NCBI GenBank assembly: GCA_035285595.1
Contig: JAYKGV010000043.1
Span: 39,119-103,118 of the forward strand
DNA from: VGJW01 sp035285595
Lineage (GTDB): Bacteria; Cyanobacteriota; Sericytochromatia; S15B-MN24; VGJW01
DNA: 64,000 nucleotides
Direction of reading: 5' to 3'
The notes beneath the pieces were generated by a model, which saw only the letters and a program-made list of their open reading frames with translations, did no database searches and was not told the origin of the DNA. Every line of letters begins with the position of its first letter. Position 1 is the stretch's first letter. Position numbers and translations under genes: made by a program. Below are positions 41,242-50,866 of this stretch, piece after piece.

Positions 41242-43476
41242 ATGCGCTCGTGGGTTTGGTCCGTGGGGCTGGCAGTGCTGCTGCTGGCCTGCCGCCCCAC
41301 GACGCTCGCGCTGACGCGCGTGGGCCAGATCCCGACGGGCGCTGAGGGGTCAGGAACGGCCGCGGCGCTTAGTACCTTTTCCGGGCTCGTCCAGGACGCC
41401 TCGGGTGGTCCTGCCGTGGGTGTGACCGTCGAAGCCTTGCTCGTCTCGGCTGATGAAGGGAGCCCCGGCGGGACCAAGGTCGGGGAAGCGGTCACCGACG
41501 CTCAAGGCAGGTTCAGGCTTCCGGTGTCGGATCCGGAGGGGCGTTATACCCTGCTTGCCAAAAAGGACGCGGACGCCACCAGAGCCCTTGTGCTCTCGCA
41601 GACTGTGACGGCGGGTGTGTCCATGCGCCTTGCGCCCACGGGCTCGCTCACAGGCAGGGTGCGAAGTTCCTCCTCATCGATCAGGGATTTCGTGGGCACG
41701 ACGGTTTACCTGTCGGGAACGGGCTTCGTCGCGAGCGTGAGCTCTGACGGCTCCTTTTCGATGGCGGGTGTTCCGGAGGGCGTCTACCGGGTGGTGGCGA
41801 GGCACTCCGATCTGGGGCGAGCCATTTCCGCTGAGGTGGTGGTGCAACCGTCCGGCACGACCACGGTCGCAGGTCTGATGATGACGGCTCCTCCCCCGGG
41901 CTCCGGTACGACGACGCCAACCCCTTCCCCCGCGCCGACCCCTTCGCCTGCACCGGTGGTGGTCTCCCCTACCGCGGCACCGGTCTTCGGCGGCTTCTCG
42001 GGGGTGGTGCTCGATCCTTTGGGTCTCCCTGCCGCAGGGGTCCTGGTCAAGGCCTTGCTGGTCTCGAACGATGCGGCAGCTCTTATCGGCAACAACGCGG
42101 GTGGCCTCGTCGGCAACAACGCGGGTGGCCTCGTTGGCAACAATGCAGGTGCCCGACGGGTTCAGCAGGCGACCCCGACCGGGATTTCGGCCGCCGGCGA
42201 AGTCACGACCGATGCCGAGGGTCGCTTCGCCCTCGAGGTTTCGGATCGTTCCGCGCGGTACACGCTGCTGGCGGAACGGAATAACGATGCGACCAAGGCT
42301 CTGGTGCTGGCGCAGCCCGTCTCTGCGGGACTGTCGATGCGTCTGGCGCGCACCGGTACCCTCACAGGCCAGGTCCGCAGTGTTTCGTCGGTCGTGACCG
42401 ATTTCCTCGGCACCACGGTTTTCGTACCGGGAACCGGTTATATCGCCGAAGCAGATGCTGCGGGCATGTTCACGATCCCCGATGTCCCCGAGGGCAGCTA
42501 TCGGGTCGTGGCCAGACACTCCGACATGGGGCGGGCCATTTCTGGCGAGGTGACGGTGCGTCCGGAGGCCACGACCACCGTGACGGGCTTGGTCCTCGAC
42601 ATTCCCGTGCCGGAAGTCTTGACGTTGATGCCTCAGCCCGCGGTCATCGGCGAGCGGGTGCAAGTCACCGGACGCAACTTCGGGGCCTCACGGGGTGCGC
42701 GGGCTGAGATCATGATCAATGGGGTGGCTGCGCCAGGTTCGGATCTGACGGACGAAAGTCTGTCGTTCATCGTGCCGGCAGGTGCCGGTTCGGGCGTGGT
42801 GGCGGCTCGGGTCGGTACCTTGACGGGTCCTTCGATCCCCGTGGCCATCGTGGATGCCTTGCGCCTGGACATCGCGCGACCGGTGAGCTCTGCTGCGACC
42901 TGGTCCCACGCCGGGCCATGGCCCCTGGCCGTCGGCGCCACGCGCAGCATTGCGTTGCAGGGAAGCTCCCGTGGCGGGCCCCCCGTAGCGGTGGTACCGG
43001 GTCCCTCGGGCATCCAGCTGATTCCAGACGACGGTCCGGCGGCGCTGGCTGCGGGTGTGTTGCGAGGTGTCGCTCCCGGTAATCTCTTGATCCGCGCCGG
43101 ACGCGGAGACCTCGAGGCCTGGAACAGCGTGCAGGTGGTGCCGGCGATTGCTCAGATTGGCCTTCCGACCGCTCCCGTGCCCCTGCTGGCTCCTTTGCCG
43201 ACGGAGGATGCGGTGCCCCTTCCCGGTCTTTCGGTCGCGACAGTCCTCAGGCCCATGGCGAGGCACGAGGATGGGACGGCGTATCAGGGTCCATGGGCGT
43301 GGGAGGTGCTGTCCGGTCCCGTTACGGTCGAGCCTTCCGGACGCGTGGAGGCCTTGGTCGGGAATTGGGATGCCGTGGCCCAGGTTCGGGCACGTCCTCT
43401 GGCGCATCCGTCCTTGTTCGTGGACATCGAGGTGGTGGTGCGGAGTTCCGGTGAACTGGCGGTGGAGGTCGAATGA
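41242..43476 (+). CDS. Lipoprotein with duplicated carboxypeptidase-regulatory-like domains, octapeptide repeats and an IPT/TIG domain
   Basis: A 744-residue lipoprotein with signal VWSVGLAVLLLAC. It carries an internal duplication. Copy 1 is about residues 45-220 and copy 2 about 250-450; both contain V.VEALLVS/V.VKALLVS, AVTDAQGRFRLPVSD/EVTTDAEGRFALEVSD, RYTLLA, VPEGVYRVVARHSD/VPEGSYRVVARHSD and GRAIS.EV. Copy 2, but not copy 1, has three GGLVGNNA-type octapeptides inserted after the first strand pair. A Pro/Thr/Ala linker separates the copies. Residues about 455-540 form an IPT/TIG-like domain (PQPAVIGERVQVTGRNFGAS). The rest is beta-rich. Surface location inferred. Coupled to the next gene by ATGA. 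Confidence 0.82.
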   Translation: MRSWVWSVGLAVLLLACRPTTLALTRVGQIPTGAEGSGTAAALSTFSGLVQDASGGPAVGVTVEALLVSADEGSPGGTKVGEAVTDAQGRFRLPVSDPEGRYTLLAKKDADATRALVLSQTVTAGVSMRLAPTGSLTGRVRSSSSSIRDFVGTTVYLSGTGFVASVSSDGSFSMAGVPEGVYRVVARHSDLGRAISAEVVVQPSGTTTVAGLMMTAPPPGSGTTTPTPSPAPTPSPAPVVVSPTAAPVFGGFSGVVLDPLGLPAAGVLVKALLVSNDAAALIGNNAGGLVGNNAGGLVGNNAGARRVQQATPTGISAAGEVTTDAEGRFALEVSDRSARYTLLAERNNDATKALVLAQPVSAGLSMRLARTGTLTGQVRSVSSVVTDFLGTTVFVPGTGYIAEADAAGMFTIPDVPEGSYRVVARHSDMGRAISGEVTVRPEATTTVTGLVLDIPVPEVLTLMPQPAVIGERVQVTGRNFGASRGARAEIMINGVAAPGSDLTDESLSFIVPAGAGSGVVAARVGTLTGPSIPVAIVDALRLDIARPVSSAATWSHAGPWPLAVGATRSIALQGSSRGGPPVAVVPGPSGIQLIPDDGPAALAAGVLRGVAPGNLLIRAGRGDLEAWNSVQVVPAIAQIGLPTAPVPLLAPLPTEDAVPLPGLSVATVLRPMARHEDGTAYQGPWAWEVLSGPVTVEPSGRVEALVGNWDAVAQVRARPLAHPSLFVDIEVVVRSSGELAVEVE
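42076..42147 (+). repeat. Three octapeptide repeats in the duplicated-domain lipoprotein
   Basis: Three 24-base units encode AALIGNNA, GGLVGNNA and GGLVGNNA; units two and three differ at a few synonymous positions. They interrupt only the second of two homologous domains. Confidence 0.9.
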
Positions 43477-45716
43477 TGGGTCGCCCCACATGGACCCTCT
43501 GGGCTGCCTTGCTGCTCGCGGCGTGTCAGGCGACTCCCGTGGCGACCACGGTAGTGCCGGTTCCTGCAGGGCAGGCTGCACCCACGAACCCGGTCTCATC
43601 GGATCGGTCTTCGGGCGGGACGCCTGCACTCGAGGCGGGTCTCGAGGCCGAGACCCGTGGCGTGGGGCAAGGGGAGCTCTGGGTGAGGGTGCGTTGGCCT
43701 CGTGCCGATCGCTCCGTGGCCTTGTTGCCTGACAGCACCGGTGTGTTGGAGCTGCTGCTGCGCTCGGCCCAAGGGGTGGAGAAGGGGCGCATGCGCTTGG
43801 TGCGCAAGCCCGGGGAAGTCGTGGCCGAAGCCACGATGTCGGCGGTGGCCGGAGAAGACATGGTCCTCGAAGGGGAAGCTCGCGATGCTGCGGACGAACC
43901 GGTGGCTCGTGGCTTGACGCAAGGCATCACGGTGACCGCACACGCACGCACGGCCCTGAAGTTGGTCATGGAGCCGCTGTTCCGTCCGGTGTGGTCCGGT
44001 CTCAGACCCCCCGTTGCGGGTCCGGGGGCGACCTTGACCCTGACGGGGGATTTTCCCCTCAAGGCGGGCCGCAAGGCCATGGTTACCTTCGCGGGAGCCC
44101 CTGCACGTGAGGCTGCAGGATCGACGGGCAGTCTGGCGGTTGCGGTGCCGGAAGAGGCGCGCGAAGGTAATCTGACGCTCAAGGTGGACGGTGTCCCGGC
44201 CCTGGCCTCGATGAGTTTTCGTCCTCTGGCGTCCGTTGGCATCGTGGCTTCGGGGGACGAAGTGCCCTTCCTCATCGATGGCAAGCTGTACGGCTGGTCC
44301 GGCGGGCGCTTCCCGTTGTGGCCCACGGGCATCGTGGGCACGGGTTCACCCGAGCTCCTGCCCGAGGACGCAGCCACGCTGGTCTTGTCGGGGGAGGGTT
44401 CTTCATCGGCCGGGGTGTGGCAGCCGGAGTTCGAGGGAGAGGGTTCGGTCAGGGTGACGTCGGGGCGCTTGGTGGCCACGCAGGACCTTGAGGTCGGACT
44501 GGCCGCGCAGCCGGCCTTCGGGTTGCCCGACATGGTCCGGACGAGCCGGAGCCTGGATCTGGTGTCGACGGCGCAGGGTTGGCTGGCGGCGTGGCAACCG
44601 GAGTCCTTGTCAGGTGGACAGCAGGTCGGCCTTCAGCCCTTTGGAGGGACAGGAGCCTCGGGCGAGCCTGAGGCCTATGCCGTAGATTCCACCCCGGGTG
44701 AGCGGATCATGGCCCTTGCGCGGGTGGGCGATCGCGTCTTGATGGCGACTCGCGCGGCATCGGGCGGAGGCGTGCCGGAAGGGGCCCTCGACCTGTTCCT
44801 GCTTGATCCGGATGGGAAGCTTCCTGCCGACCCTGAGGGTCGTGCGCTGACCATTAGTACGTCTGCTGGCGTGCTCAGGGTTGGCAACGTGGCCGTTCGG
44901 GGCTCGCGGGTGTTGTTGGTCGCTCACTGGTGGAATGGCTCGAGTTGGGGGTTGCGTTTTTACGGCTTTGACACGGCCGGCGGAAGGTTGATCAATCTCG
45001 GTTCCGATGCACTCATGTTCGCCCAGTTTTCATTGAGGTCTCCCGCTCAAGAACGATTGGCCGTGCTGCCGTGGGGAGCAGGATATCTGGTGTTGACCTA
45101 TGGTCAAAGCTCCGGACAGAACATCCTGGTGATGGCCTCCGTGGATGAGGCTGGGAAGGGTGTAAGTCTCAACGCCGTCGGCATCACGAGCGAGGCGAGG
45201 TACCCCGTGTTGGTCCCGCGGCCCGGCGGCGGGGCGTGGTTGGCCGAACTCGTGCCCCAGGGCAGTGCTTTCGCCACGCGCGTCCGCGGCATGGTCCATC
45301 CCACGGGAGCCCTGCCGACGCTTGACGCCGCCGCTACGGACTCTCTGGTGCTCCCTTCCCTTCCTGGCGCCGTGGGCGTGGATTCGCTCGGGGTATCGCT
45401 CGTGGATCCCGTGGTCCATGCCCCGTCAGCGGTGGCCGTGGGAGAGGACCTTCTGATTGCGGTGACGGCACGTCGACCTGGGGGAACAGGGGAGCGACCC
45501 GTCCTGTCATGGGTCCGTCCACACAAGCTGGATGCTGAGGGCGAGGTAGAGTCCGTGGCTGTCCAGACCCATCCGTTGGCGGACGAGGGTGCCGCCGTTC
45601 GTTTGTCTCAGGCTCCCGATGGCGAGGTCCGGGCCATCTGGCGTACGCAAGATGGCAGGGTGAAATCTTGCAGGATCGTGGTCCCCAGGACGCGGTCGCC
45701 GCTTTCCGCCCCTTGA
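43473..45716 (+). CDS. Large lipoprotein, unknown function
   Basis: A 747-residue lipoprotein (signal TLWAALLLAACQ) starting at ATG 43473 within the stop of the upstream gene; ATG 43476 is an alternative. Residues about 60-170 are a beta domain (VALLPDSTGVLELLLRSAQG, TVTAHARTALKLVM), residues 180-250 an IPT/TIG-like domain (PPVAGPGATLTLTGDFPLKA), and residues 370-740 look like a six-blade propeller with blade ends such as IMALARVGDRVLMATRAASG, RVLLVAHWWNGSSWGLRFYG, AGYLVLTYGQSSGQNILV and AVAVGEDLLIAVTARRP. The TIG-like unit is shared with the upstream partner. The two presumably act as a pair on the envelope. Confidence 0.75.
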   Translation: MMGRPTWTLWAALLLAACQATPVATTVVPVPAGQAAPTNPVSSDRSSGGTPALEAGLEAETRGVGQGELWVRVRWPRADRSVALLPDSTGVLELLLRSAQGVEKGRMRLVRKPGEVVAEATMSAVAGEDMVLEGEARDAADEPVARGLTQGITVTAHARTALKLVMEPLFRPVWSGLRPPVAGPGATLTLTGDFPLKAGRKAMVTFAGAPAREAAGSTGSLAVAVPEEAREGNLTLKVDGVPALASMSFRPLASVGIVASGDEVPFLIDGKLYGWSGGRFPLWPTGIVGTGSPELLPEDAATLVLSGEGSSSAGVWQPEFEGEGSVRVTSGRLVATQDLEVGLAAQPAFGLPDMVRTSRSLDLVSTAQGWLAAWQPESLSGGQQVGLQPFGGTGASGEPEAYAVDSTPGERIMALARVGDRVLMATRAASGGGVPEGALDLFLLDPDGKLPADPEGRALTISTSAGVLRVGNVAVRGSRVLLVAHWWNGSSWGLRFYGFDTAGGRLINLGSDALMFAQFSLRSPAQERLAVLPWGAGYLVLTYGQSSGQNILVMASVDEAGKGVSLNAVGITSEARYPVLVPRPGGGAWLAELVPQGSAFATRVRGMVHPTGALPTLDAAATDSLVLPSLPGAVGVDSLGVSLVDPVVHAPSAVAVGEDLLIAVTARRPGGTGERPVLSWVRPHKLDAEGEVESVAVQTHPLADEGAAVRLSQAPDGEVRAIWRTQDGRVKSCRIVVPRTRSPLSAP

Positions 45717-45717
45717 T

Positions 45718-47889
45718 TCAGGGCGTGCGGTGACCTTGGACCGACGCCTCCACCGCTCTTCGCGGATCGCGAGGCGCCAAGCCCCGGCGGTAGGAAAGTT
45801 CCGGGGCGTCTGGGCCAGAAAGCCTCATCTCGGGCACGACGACACCGGCAGGGCCCGCAAGCCGTGCCAGCGTGGACAGCTCTCGCGTGTTGTCGGTATC
45901 CACGTCCGTGGCGTGGCGGGCAAGCAGTCGGGAGCGCCCGGCAGCCGAGGAAGAGCGCATGTCACCCAGAAGTTGGACCAGACGTTCGCCTTCGCGCCAA
46001 GCCTCGGCATCCTGCCACAGGGGGCGGCCGGTCAACTGCGCATACCGGCTTTCAGGTGAAGGCCCGCTGGCCTCGGCGTCCCCGGGGTGCGGGCCTTGCC
46101 GCAACAGCTCCATGATCTCGGCATGATCGGGGTGGCTCGTGGCCAGCCACGGGGTCATCCGCCAGATGGCGGCTTTCTGGCTGTCGAAGAGCACGGGTTG
46201 GTCCCAGGGTCGATCGAGGTCCTCGTAGGCTTGTGCAAAGGCTTCCCTGATGAGCTCTGGCTCGGCCTGCAGCATGGTCTCGAGACCTTCCGCCGTGATG
46301 TAGGCTTCGATTCGGCGCTCTGATCGCCCAAAGGCCTCCAGCGTCCTCATGTTCTCTTCCATGCCGTCGGAGACCTCGCGCAGGCCAAGCAGCCGCGCCT
46401 GCACGAGGAATCGGCGTACAGCGCCCTCCGGCGTGCTCAGATCCACCTTGACCTCTTGCAGGCTGCGCAGCCACGTCTCGGACTTGCCGCCGTTTTCGGG
46501 AGCCACGCTCAGGAACTGCCGCTCCGTTCTTTTGCGCCCGGCGAACCAGCGCGTAAGGAGGTCTTCGTGGGAGTGCAGCAAGTCTGCGCGATCGACCACG
46601 ACGACGCCTTCCGGGCGCGTCAACCTGCCCTGTCCGCGGTCGATCCGCCGCTCGCGGTCCAGCAGGCTGAAGCGGCCGAGACGAGCATCCACCTCGAGGC
46701 TCTCGCTCGAGCTCCTTTCCTCGTAGCGGATGCTACGCGAGGCGGGGTCTCCCGCTTCCGCAGCGCGCTGCGCCGGACGCAGATCGAGGGCCAAGGCTGC
46801 TTCATAGGCCGTTCGTCCTTCGGAGGTGTCGAGATCCATGACGAAGGTCTGGATGGTGCGATGGGCCTCCCGCTCCGACGTGGCGATCGAGGCTTCGGCC
46901 GACAGCCACCGCAGGGCTTCCGCGGTCAGGGCCTTGCGGGCCAGGTCGCCCCCCTGGCCGCCACCTGTGGGAAGGTCGGGCGATGGGCCGGTCAAACCTG
47001 CTTGGGCCTTGAGCGAGGCGCCTGCCCCCTTGGCCACGACCTCCTCAAGGGACACGGCCACTTGGGATCCGTCGAGGCGCTTGACCTTGAAGGCAAGTTC
47101 CAGTTCGCGGGACCGATGGGCCTCGGCCCCGACCGACGCCCCGAAGCTCCAGTCGCCAGACAGAGGAACCTCGTGATGGGTCAGGCGGGCCCCGGCACTG
47201 ACTGCGAGTCGCCCCCGGCCACGCAGCTCCACTTCGGTGCCTTGCGCATACGCCAAGGCGTCCTCAGCCCGAAAGGGCAGGCGGATGCCTAGGTCGGCGA
47301 CGGTCTGCCTCAAGGGTTGGCGATGCGGGGACAACACGGAAAGTGCCAGGGCGGCATCGGCCGAGAAGCCTACCGTCAGTCCGGCCCCGGGCATGGGTAC
47401 CGCGAAGGGAAGTCCGGTCCAAGGCTCGATGGCCCCCCGGACCTCTGCCCAGGTCACGGGGGTCCCGGCTTCGTTCATCCTTCGGGTGGTTTCACGGCGA
47501 TAAGGGTCGTCCTGGATGCGACTTTCGCTGTTTCGGAGCGGCCTCAGGCGCAGGGCGAAACCGGCGCCCCCCGGGGCACCGAGTGCAAGTCCCGAGGGCC
47601 TGATGTCGTGGTCGCGGTAAAGGACCTCGTTGCCTAGGCGCGCGATTGCCCGGTCGACGGGCCCACTAGCGGCTGCAGCCGGATCCGGTCTTGTCACGAG
47701 CAGGGTTCCTGAGCGCCCCTCCCCTGTTCCCTTGGGGCCTTCGGGGGTGTGAGGACCACCTCCGGCGATCCACCGGTCGAGCTCTGCGGGCACGAGGGGA
47801 CCGGTCCCGGCGGGCCGACGGGTGGCCGCAGCCGAGGGCTGTGCGGATGTCGTCCTCGGGCGAAGGGGACCGGCAGGAGTCGGGGACAT
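45718..47889 (-). CDS. Large hypothetical protein, no export signal
   Basis: A 723-residue protein that I do not recognise. Residues 1-90 are Pro/Gly/Thr-rich and probably disordered. Residues about 95-330 are rich in alternating strands (FALRLRPLRNSESRIQ, AGLTVGFSADAALALSVLSP, RGRLAVSAGARLTHHEVPLS, ELELAFKVKRLDGSQVAVSL). Residues 330-700 are mainly charged helices (TSEGRTAYEAALALDLRPAQ, DGMEENMRTLEAFGRSERRI). No signal peptide, transmembrane segment, nucleotide-binding or catalytic motif is seen. The 3' end is two bases from the convergent lipoprotein gene. It diverges from the zinc-ribbon protein gene at 48047 with a 157-base spacer, which suggests shared control. Confidence 0.65.
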   Translation of the reverse strand: MSPTPAGPLRPRTTSAQPSAAATRRPAGTGPLVPAELDRWIAGGGPHTPEGPKGTGEGRSGTLLVTRPDPAAAASGPVDRAIARLGNEVLYRDHDIRPSGLALGAPGGAGFALRLRPLRNSESRIQDDPYRRETTRRMNEAGTPVTWAEVRGAIEPWTGLPFAVPMPGAGLTVGFSADAALALSVLSPHRQPLRQTVADLGIRLPFRAEDALAYAQGTEVELRGRGRLAVSAGARLTHHEVPLSGDWSFGASVGAEAHRSRELELAFKVKRLDGSQVAVSLEEVVAKGAGASLKAQAGLTGPSPDLPTGGGQGGDLARKALTAEALRWLSAEASIATSEREAHRTIQTFVMDLDTSEGRTAYEAALALDLRPAQRAAEAGDPASRSIRYEERSSSESLEVDARLGRFSLLDRERRIDRGQGRLTRPEGVVVVDRADLLHSHEDLLTRWFAGRKRTERQFLSVAPENGGKSETWLRSLQEVKVDLSTPEGAVRRFLVQARLLGLREVSDGMEENMRTLEAFGRSERRIEAYITAEGLETMLQAEPELIREAFAQAYEDLDRPWDQPVLFDSQKAAIWRMTPWLATSHPDHAEIMELLRQGPHPGDAEASGPSPESRYAQLTGRPLWQDAEAWREGERLVQLLGDMRSSSAAGRSRLLARHATDVDTDNTRELSTLARLAGPAGVVVPEMRLSGPDAPELSYRRGLAPRDPRRAVEASVQGHRTP

Positions 47890-48046
47890 GAGGAGACCCT
47901 ACCCGGGAGTCCTGCCTGAGCCACCTTCGGGGGTGAGGCTCGGAGTCCCGGGGTACGATGAACGTGTGCGGGAAGAAGGGTCGTTCCAGCTCGGAAAGCG
48001 TGTCGCTCCCTCCGGATCGGTCGATCCTGCGCGCCGCATCCATCGC

Positions 48047-50851
48047 ATGCCTTGCCCCACCTGTACGGGTGGCCGGGTCGTGGCGGTGGGCCGTCTGCGC
48101 AGGCAAGTGGACGGTCCGCGCTCCGAAACGCTTTGGCTCGGGGCTTGTGCGGGCTGCGGACGTTGGTGGCTGGGCCTGGCGCTACAGCGTCGGGCGTGGC
48201 CTCTGCTCGAACACGAGGGCTGGCGTCTCGGCTGGACCATGGGTTCTTGTCCTGATCCCGTTGATCCACTCTGCAGATGCCTGGCTCATCGCCTGATGGA
48301 GCGCGAGCATCTGGATCTGCTCGCCGAGATGCGCACGGCGTTGGCCTTGGCCGAGCCTTGGCCCGCCGAGCGGTGGCCGCTGCCTGATCTGGGCGAGCTC
48401 AATGACGTCTGGGGCTGGCATTGGCGGCGCCACGAGGCGGGCCGCTCGGCCACCGGTCAGGATGTCCTCGAGGATTTGCTGGCCTTGGCTGAGCGAGGCC
48501 TGTTGCCCTTCGGGCCGAAGTCGGAAGGTGCGCGTGCCGGTGTCTGGTGTTCCCGCGTGCGTCGGCTTCTGAGCCACCAGGCGCAGGCCGCAGGGGATAC
48601 CAGGCTGGCGCGTCGTCACGCCCGAGCGGCTCTCACGGTCCTCGAGCGCGTCTGGACGCGGCCGGGAGGGACGCCGGTCCTCCGCGGACATGCGAGACGC
48701 TCCTGGTTGGCGGAAGGCGGGGAGCTGGTCCGGCATCATCTGGATCTCGAGGATGCCCTTGGGGCGGCACGGGTGGCCGATGCCATACTGGATGCGATGG
48801 CGAGGGCCCGGCTGCCCGAGGCACACGAAGAGTCGTGGGGCATGCGGGACGAAGAGGAGCCGGAGCTGCTGGCGATGCAGCGGGAGCTCCGTGCGCTCAG
48901 GCCCACGTTGCCCGATCCCCTCGAAGATAATCGCGCGCCCTCTCCTGAGGATGATCCGGTGCTGTCGCCTCCGCTCGAACTTCGTCTGGGACGCGGCCTA
49001 TGGGATACGGTGCAAGGACGTCCGGGACTTGCCCGGCTGGCGGCGCGAGGTTTTGTGCAGCGGGGACTTCCCGTGCCAGAGATTCCCTTGGTGGAAGAGC
49101 CGGCCCTCGAACCTTGGGAGGCTGCGTGGGCCCTTCGTGGCCGCCTGGCTTGGCGAGGAGCCGTGGGCAAGGATCCCGACGAACCCGTCGAACGCTCCCT
49201 GCTTGCGGCGCTGGAAAGCCTCGGCTCGCGCGTTCTGGCCGACTGCCTGGACACGATCCGTCTGGACGTCCTGGCCGGTCGCTGGCTGGGGGCCGTGGGT
49301 TGGTGGGGGACGGAGTGGCCTTGGCCTTGGCCGCCGGGCGTGGTGGTGGAGGTCCTGCAGGAAGCCTTGCGGCTGGGTGGCCGCTTGCCCGAGGGGCCCG
49401 AGGGCTGGCAGGCTCTCTTCGAGGTGGCGGCTGGGGGCGAAAAGGACGTGGCGGCTCGCTGGCTTCCTTTCGGGGGGGGCTCTACTCCCTTGCCGTCGAC
49501 CGAAGGCGCCTTGGCCAAGCCAGAAGCGCGCCTGCTCGTGCCTTGGGTCGCCTTGACGCTCACCGTGTCGCGCTTGCGGCTGGGCCTGGATTCCGGGTTC
49601 GATGTCCGCACGGTCCGGCTGATGAGGCGCACGGGCGAGCTGGCCTGGCGGCTTTGTGTCGACGATGACGAGGAAGGCCGGGTCATGCCCGATCCCTGGG
49701 TTCCCCCCCTGCTCGAGGCCGTGCATCGCTGCCCCAGGCCCGGGCTTGCGACCTGCTCCTGTCTGGGGCATGAGGTCATGCGGGATTTTCTGGATCAGTC
49801 GGGCGTGCCTCGTCGACTGGATGCACGGGCGAAGGTCTCGCGGGAGCGGCGGGTGGTCACGGCGCGCCGCCCGCTCACCGAGCTCGTTCCTGCGCTGGCC
49901 GATGCCGCACGCAAGCAGGCCGGGCCCCTGCTCGAGGTCGAGGCGGGGTCCGCGCTGGCCCGATGTGGCGACACCTTCTCGCAGGGCAGGCTCGACGGAG
50001 AGCGCATGGCACCGTGGCATCCTGATCCGGTGCTTCTAGGCGAAGGCAAGGGGCTCGGGCCTTTGGACTTCCGAATCAGGGTCGGTGGACAGCTGGTCCT
50101 CGAGGAAACCTTGGGGAGGGTGCCTGACGGTTGGTGGTGGATTCTGCCGCCTGCGGGTCATCGTCCCGAGTCGGCCAGTGAATCCGCGGGGATTTGGGTG
50201 GAGGCGGATGATCCCTATCTGGGCGAACTCAGGGCCGGTGGCCACCGGGTGCTGCATGTCTGGAGCGTTGTCCATGAGGCGGCCAAGGAGGCTTGGGAGG
50301 CCGTGGCCAGCCAGTTGATTCCTCCTGACGCCCTGAAGCAATGGTTGAACCTGCAAGGCGAGCGTGCCGAGGCGGATATCGGCCGCGCCTATGCCGGGGT
50401 GCGAGGACTCATGGAGGCTGGCTTTGCTCTCGGGGATCCCGTGATGGTTCGCGATGTCCTCGAGATGGGGCGGTGGCATCGTTGGACGACCGCCCAGCTT
50501 GTCGCCAACCTGCAGGCGAGACTGTCTGCATGGCGTACGGGTGGCAGGGATCTCGAGCCTGGCTGGGTGGCCGTGTTGCCCTGGCCCGGGCGTTGGCGGG
50601 ATCTGGGTGCGACGGATCTCGCCTCGACCCCTGCCCCGCTGCTTCGTCAATTGCTGCCACCGGACGTCCGGGAGGGTCTCGAGACGGCACTTGCTGCATT
50701 TGCCGGTCTGGGACAGCCGCCTTTCGTCGGCCTTGATGCGGCGACTCCGGAACAAGTGGTCTGGATTCGGCGACTGTTGCCTGGGGCGCGGGTCGTGAGC
50801 CGACAGGATCTGCTTCCCGGTGTGCGCTGGTTCGAGCTGATTCCCGGGTAG
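48047..50851 (+). CDS. Large unknown protein with N-terminal zinc ribbon and duplicated CPx6CxCLxH motif
   Basis: ATG 48047 is chosen because it begins directly with a zinc-ribbon pair, CPTC (3-6) and CAGC (34-37); the frame is open to 47822 but would run into the divergent gene. The 934-residue product is soluble. Two widely spaced segments share an identical ligand pattern: CPDPVDPLCRCLAH (Cys68, 76, 78, His81) and CPRPGLATCSCLGH (Cys562, 570, 572, His575), each followed by Met and a charged helix. This implies two metal sites from a duplicated domain. The region 165-540 is helical with TPR-like spacing (ARRHARAALTVLERVWTRPG). The C-terminal 330 residues include WVAVLPWPGRWRDLG and a Trp-rich alpha/beta unit. 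I recognise no family. Confidence 0.72.
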   Translation: MPCPTCTGGRVVAVGRLRRQVDGPRSETLWLGACAGCGRWWLGLALQRRAWPLLEHEGWRLGWTMGSCPDPVDPLCRCLAHRLMEREHLDLLAEMRTALALAEPWPAERWPLPDLGELNDVWGWHWRRHEAGRSATGQDVLEDLLALAERGLLPFGPKSEGARAGVWCSRVRRLLSHQAQAAGDTRLARRHARAALTVLERVWTRPGGTPVLRGHARRSWLAEGGELVRHHLDLEDALGAARVADAILDAMARARLPEAHEESWGMRDEEEPELLAMQRELRALRPTLPDPLEDNRAPSPEDDPVLSPPLELRLGRGLWDTVQGRPGLARLAARGFVQRGLPVPEIPLVEEPALEPWEAAWALRGRLAWRGAVGKDPDEPVERSLLAALESLGSRVLADCLDTIRLDVLAGRWLGAVGWWGTEWPWPWPPGVVVEVLQEALRLGGRLPEGPEGWQALFEVAAGGEKDVAARWLPFGGGSTPLPSTEGALAKPEARLLVPWVALTLTVSRLRLGLDSGFDVRTVRLMRRTGELAWRLCVDDDEEGRVMPDPWVPPLLEAVHRCPRPGLATCSCLGHEVMRDFLDQSGVPRRLDARAKVSRERRVVTARRPLTELVPALADAARKQAGPLLEVEAGSALARCGDTFSQGRLDGERMAPWHPDPVLLGEGKGLGPLDFRIRVGGQLVLEETLGRVPDGWWWILPPAGHRPESASESAGIWVEADDPYLGELRAGGHRVLHVWSVVHEAAKEAWEAVASQLIPPDALKQWLNLQGERAEADIGRAYAGVRGLMEAGFALGDPVMVRDVLEMGRWHRWTTAQLVANLQARLSAWRTGGRDLEPGWVAVLPWPGRWRDLGATDLASTPAPLLRQLLPPDVREGLETALAAFAGLGQPPFVGLDAATPEQVVWIRRLLPGARVVSRQDLLPGVRWFELIPG

Positions 50852-50866
50852 CCTGCCCCGGACGAG

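Noticed and set aside
41674..42663. 329-codon minus-strand open frame with repeats
   Set aside because: The repeats are the reverse reading of the octapeptide-coding units; the plus-strand frame has the lipoprotein signal and domains.
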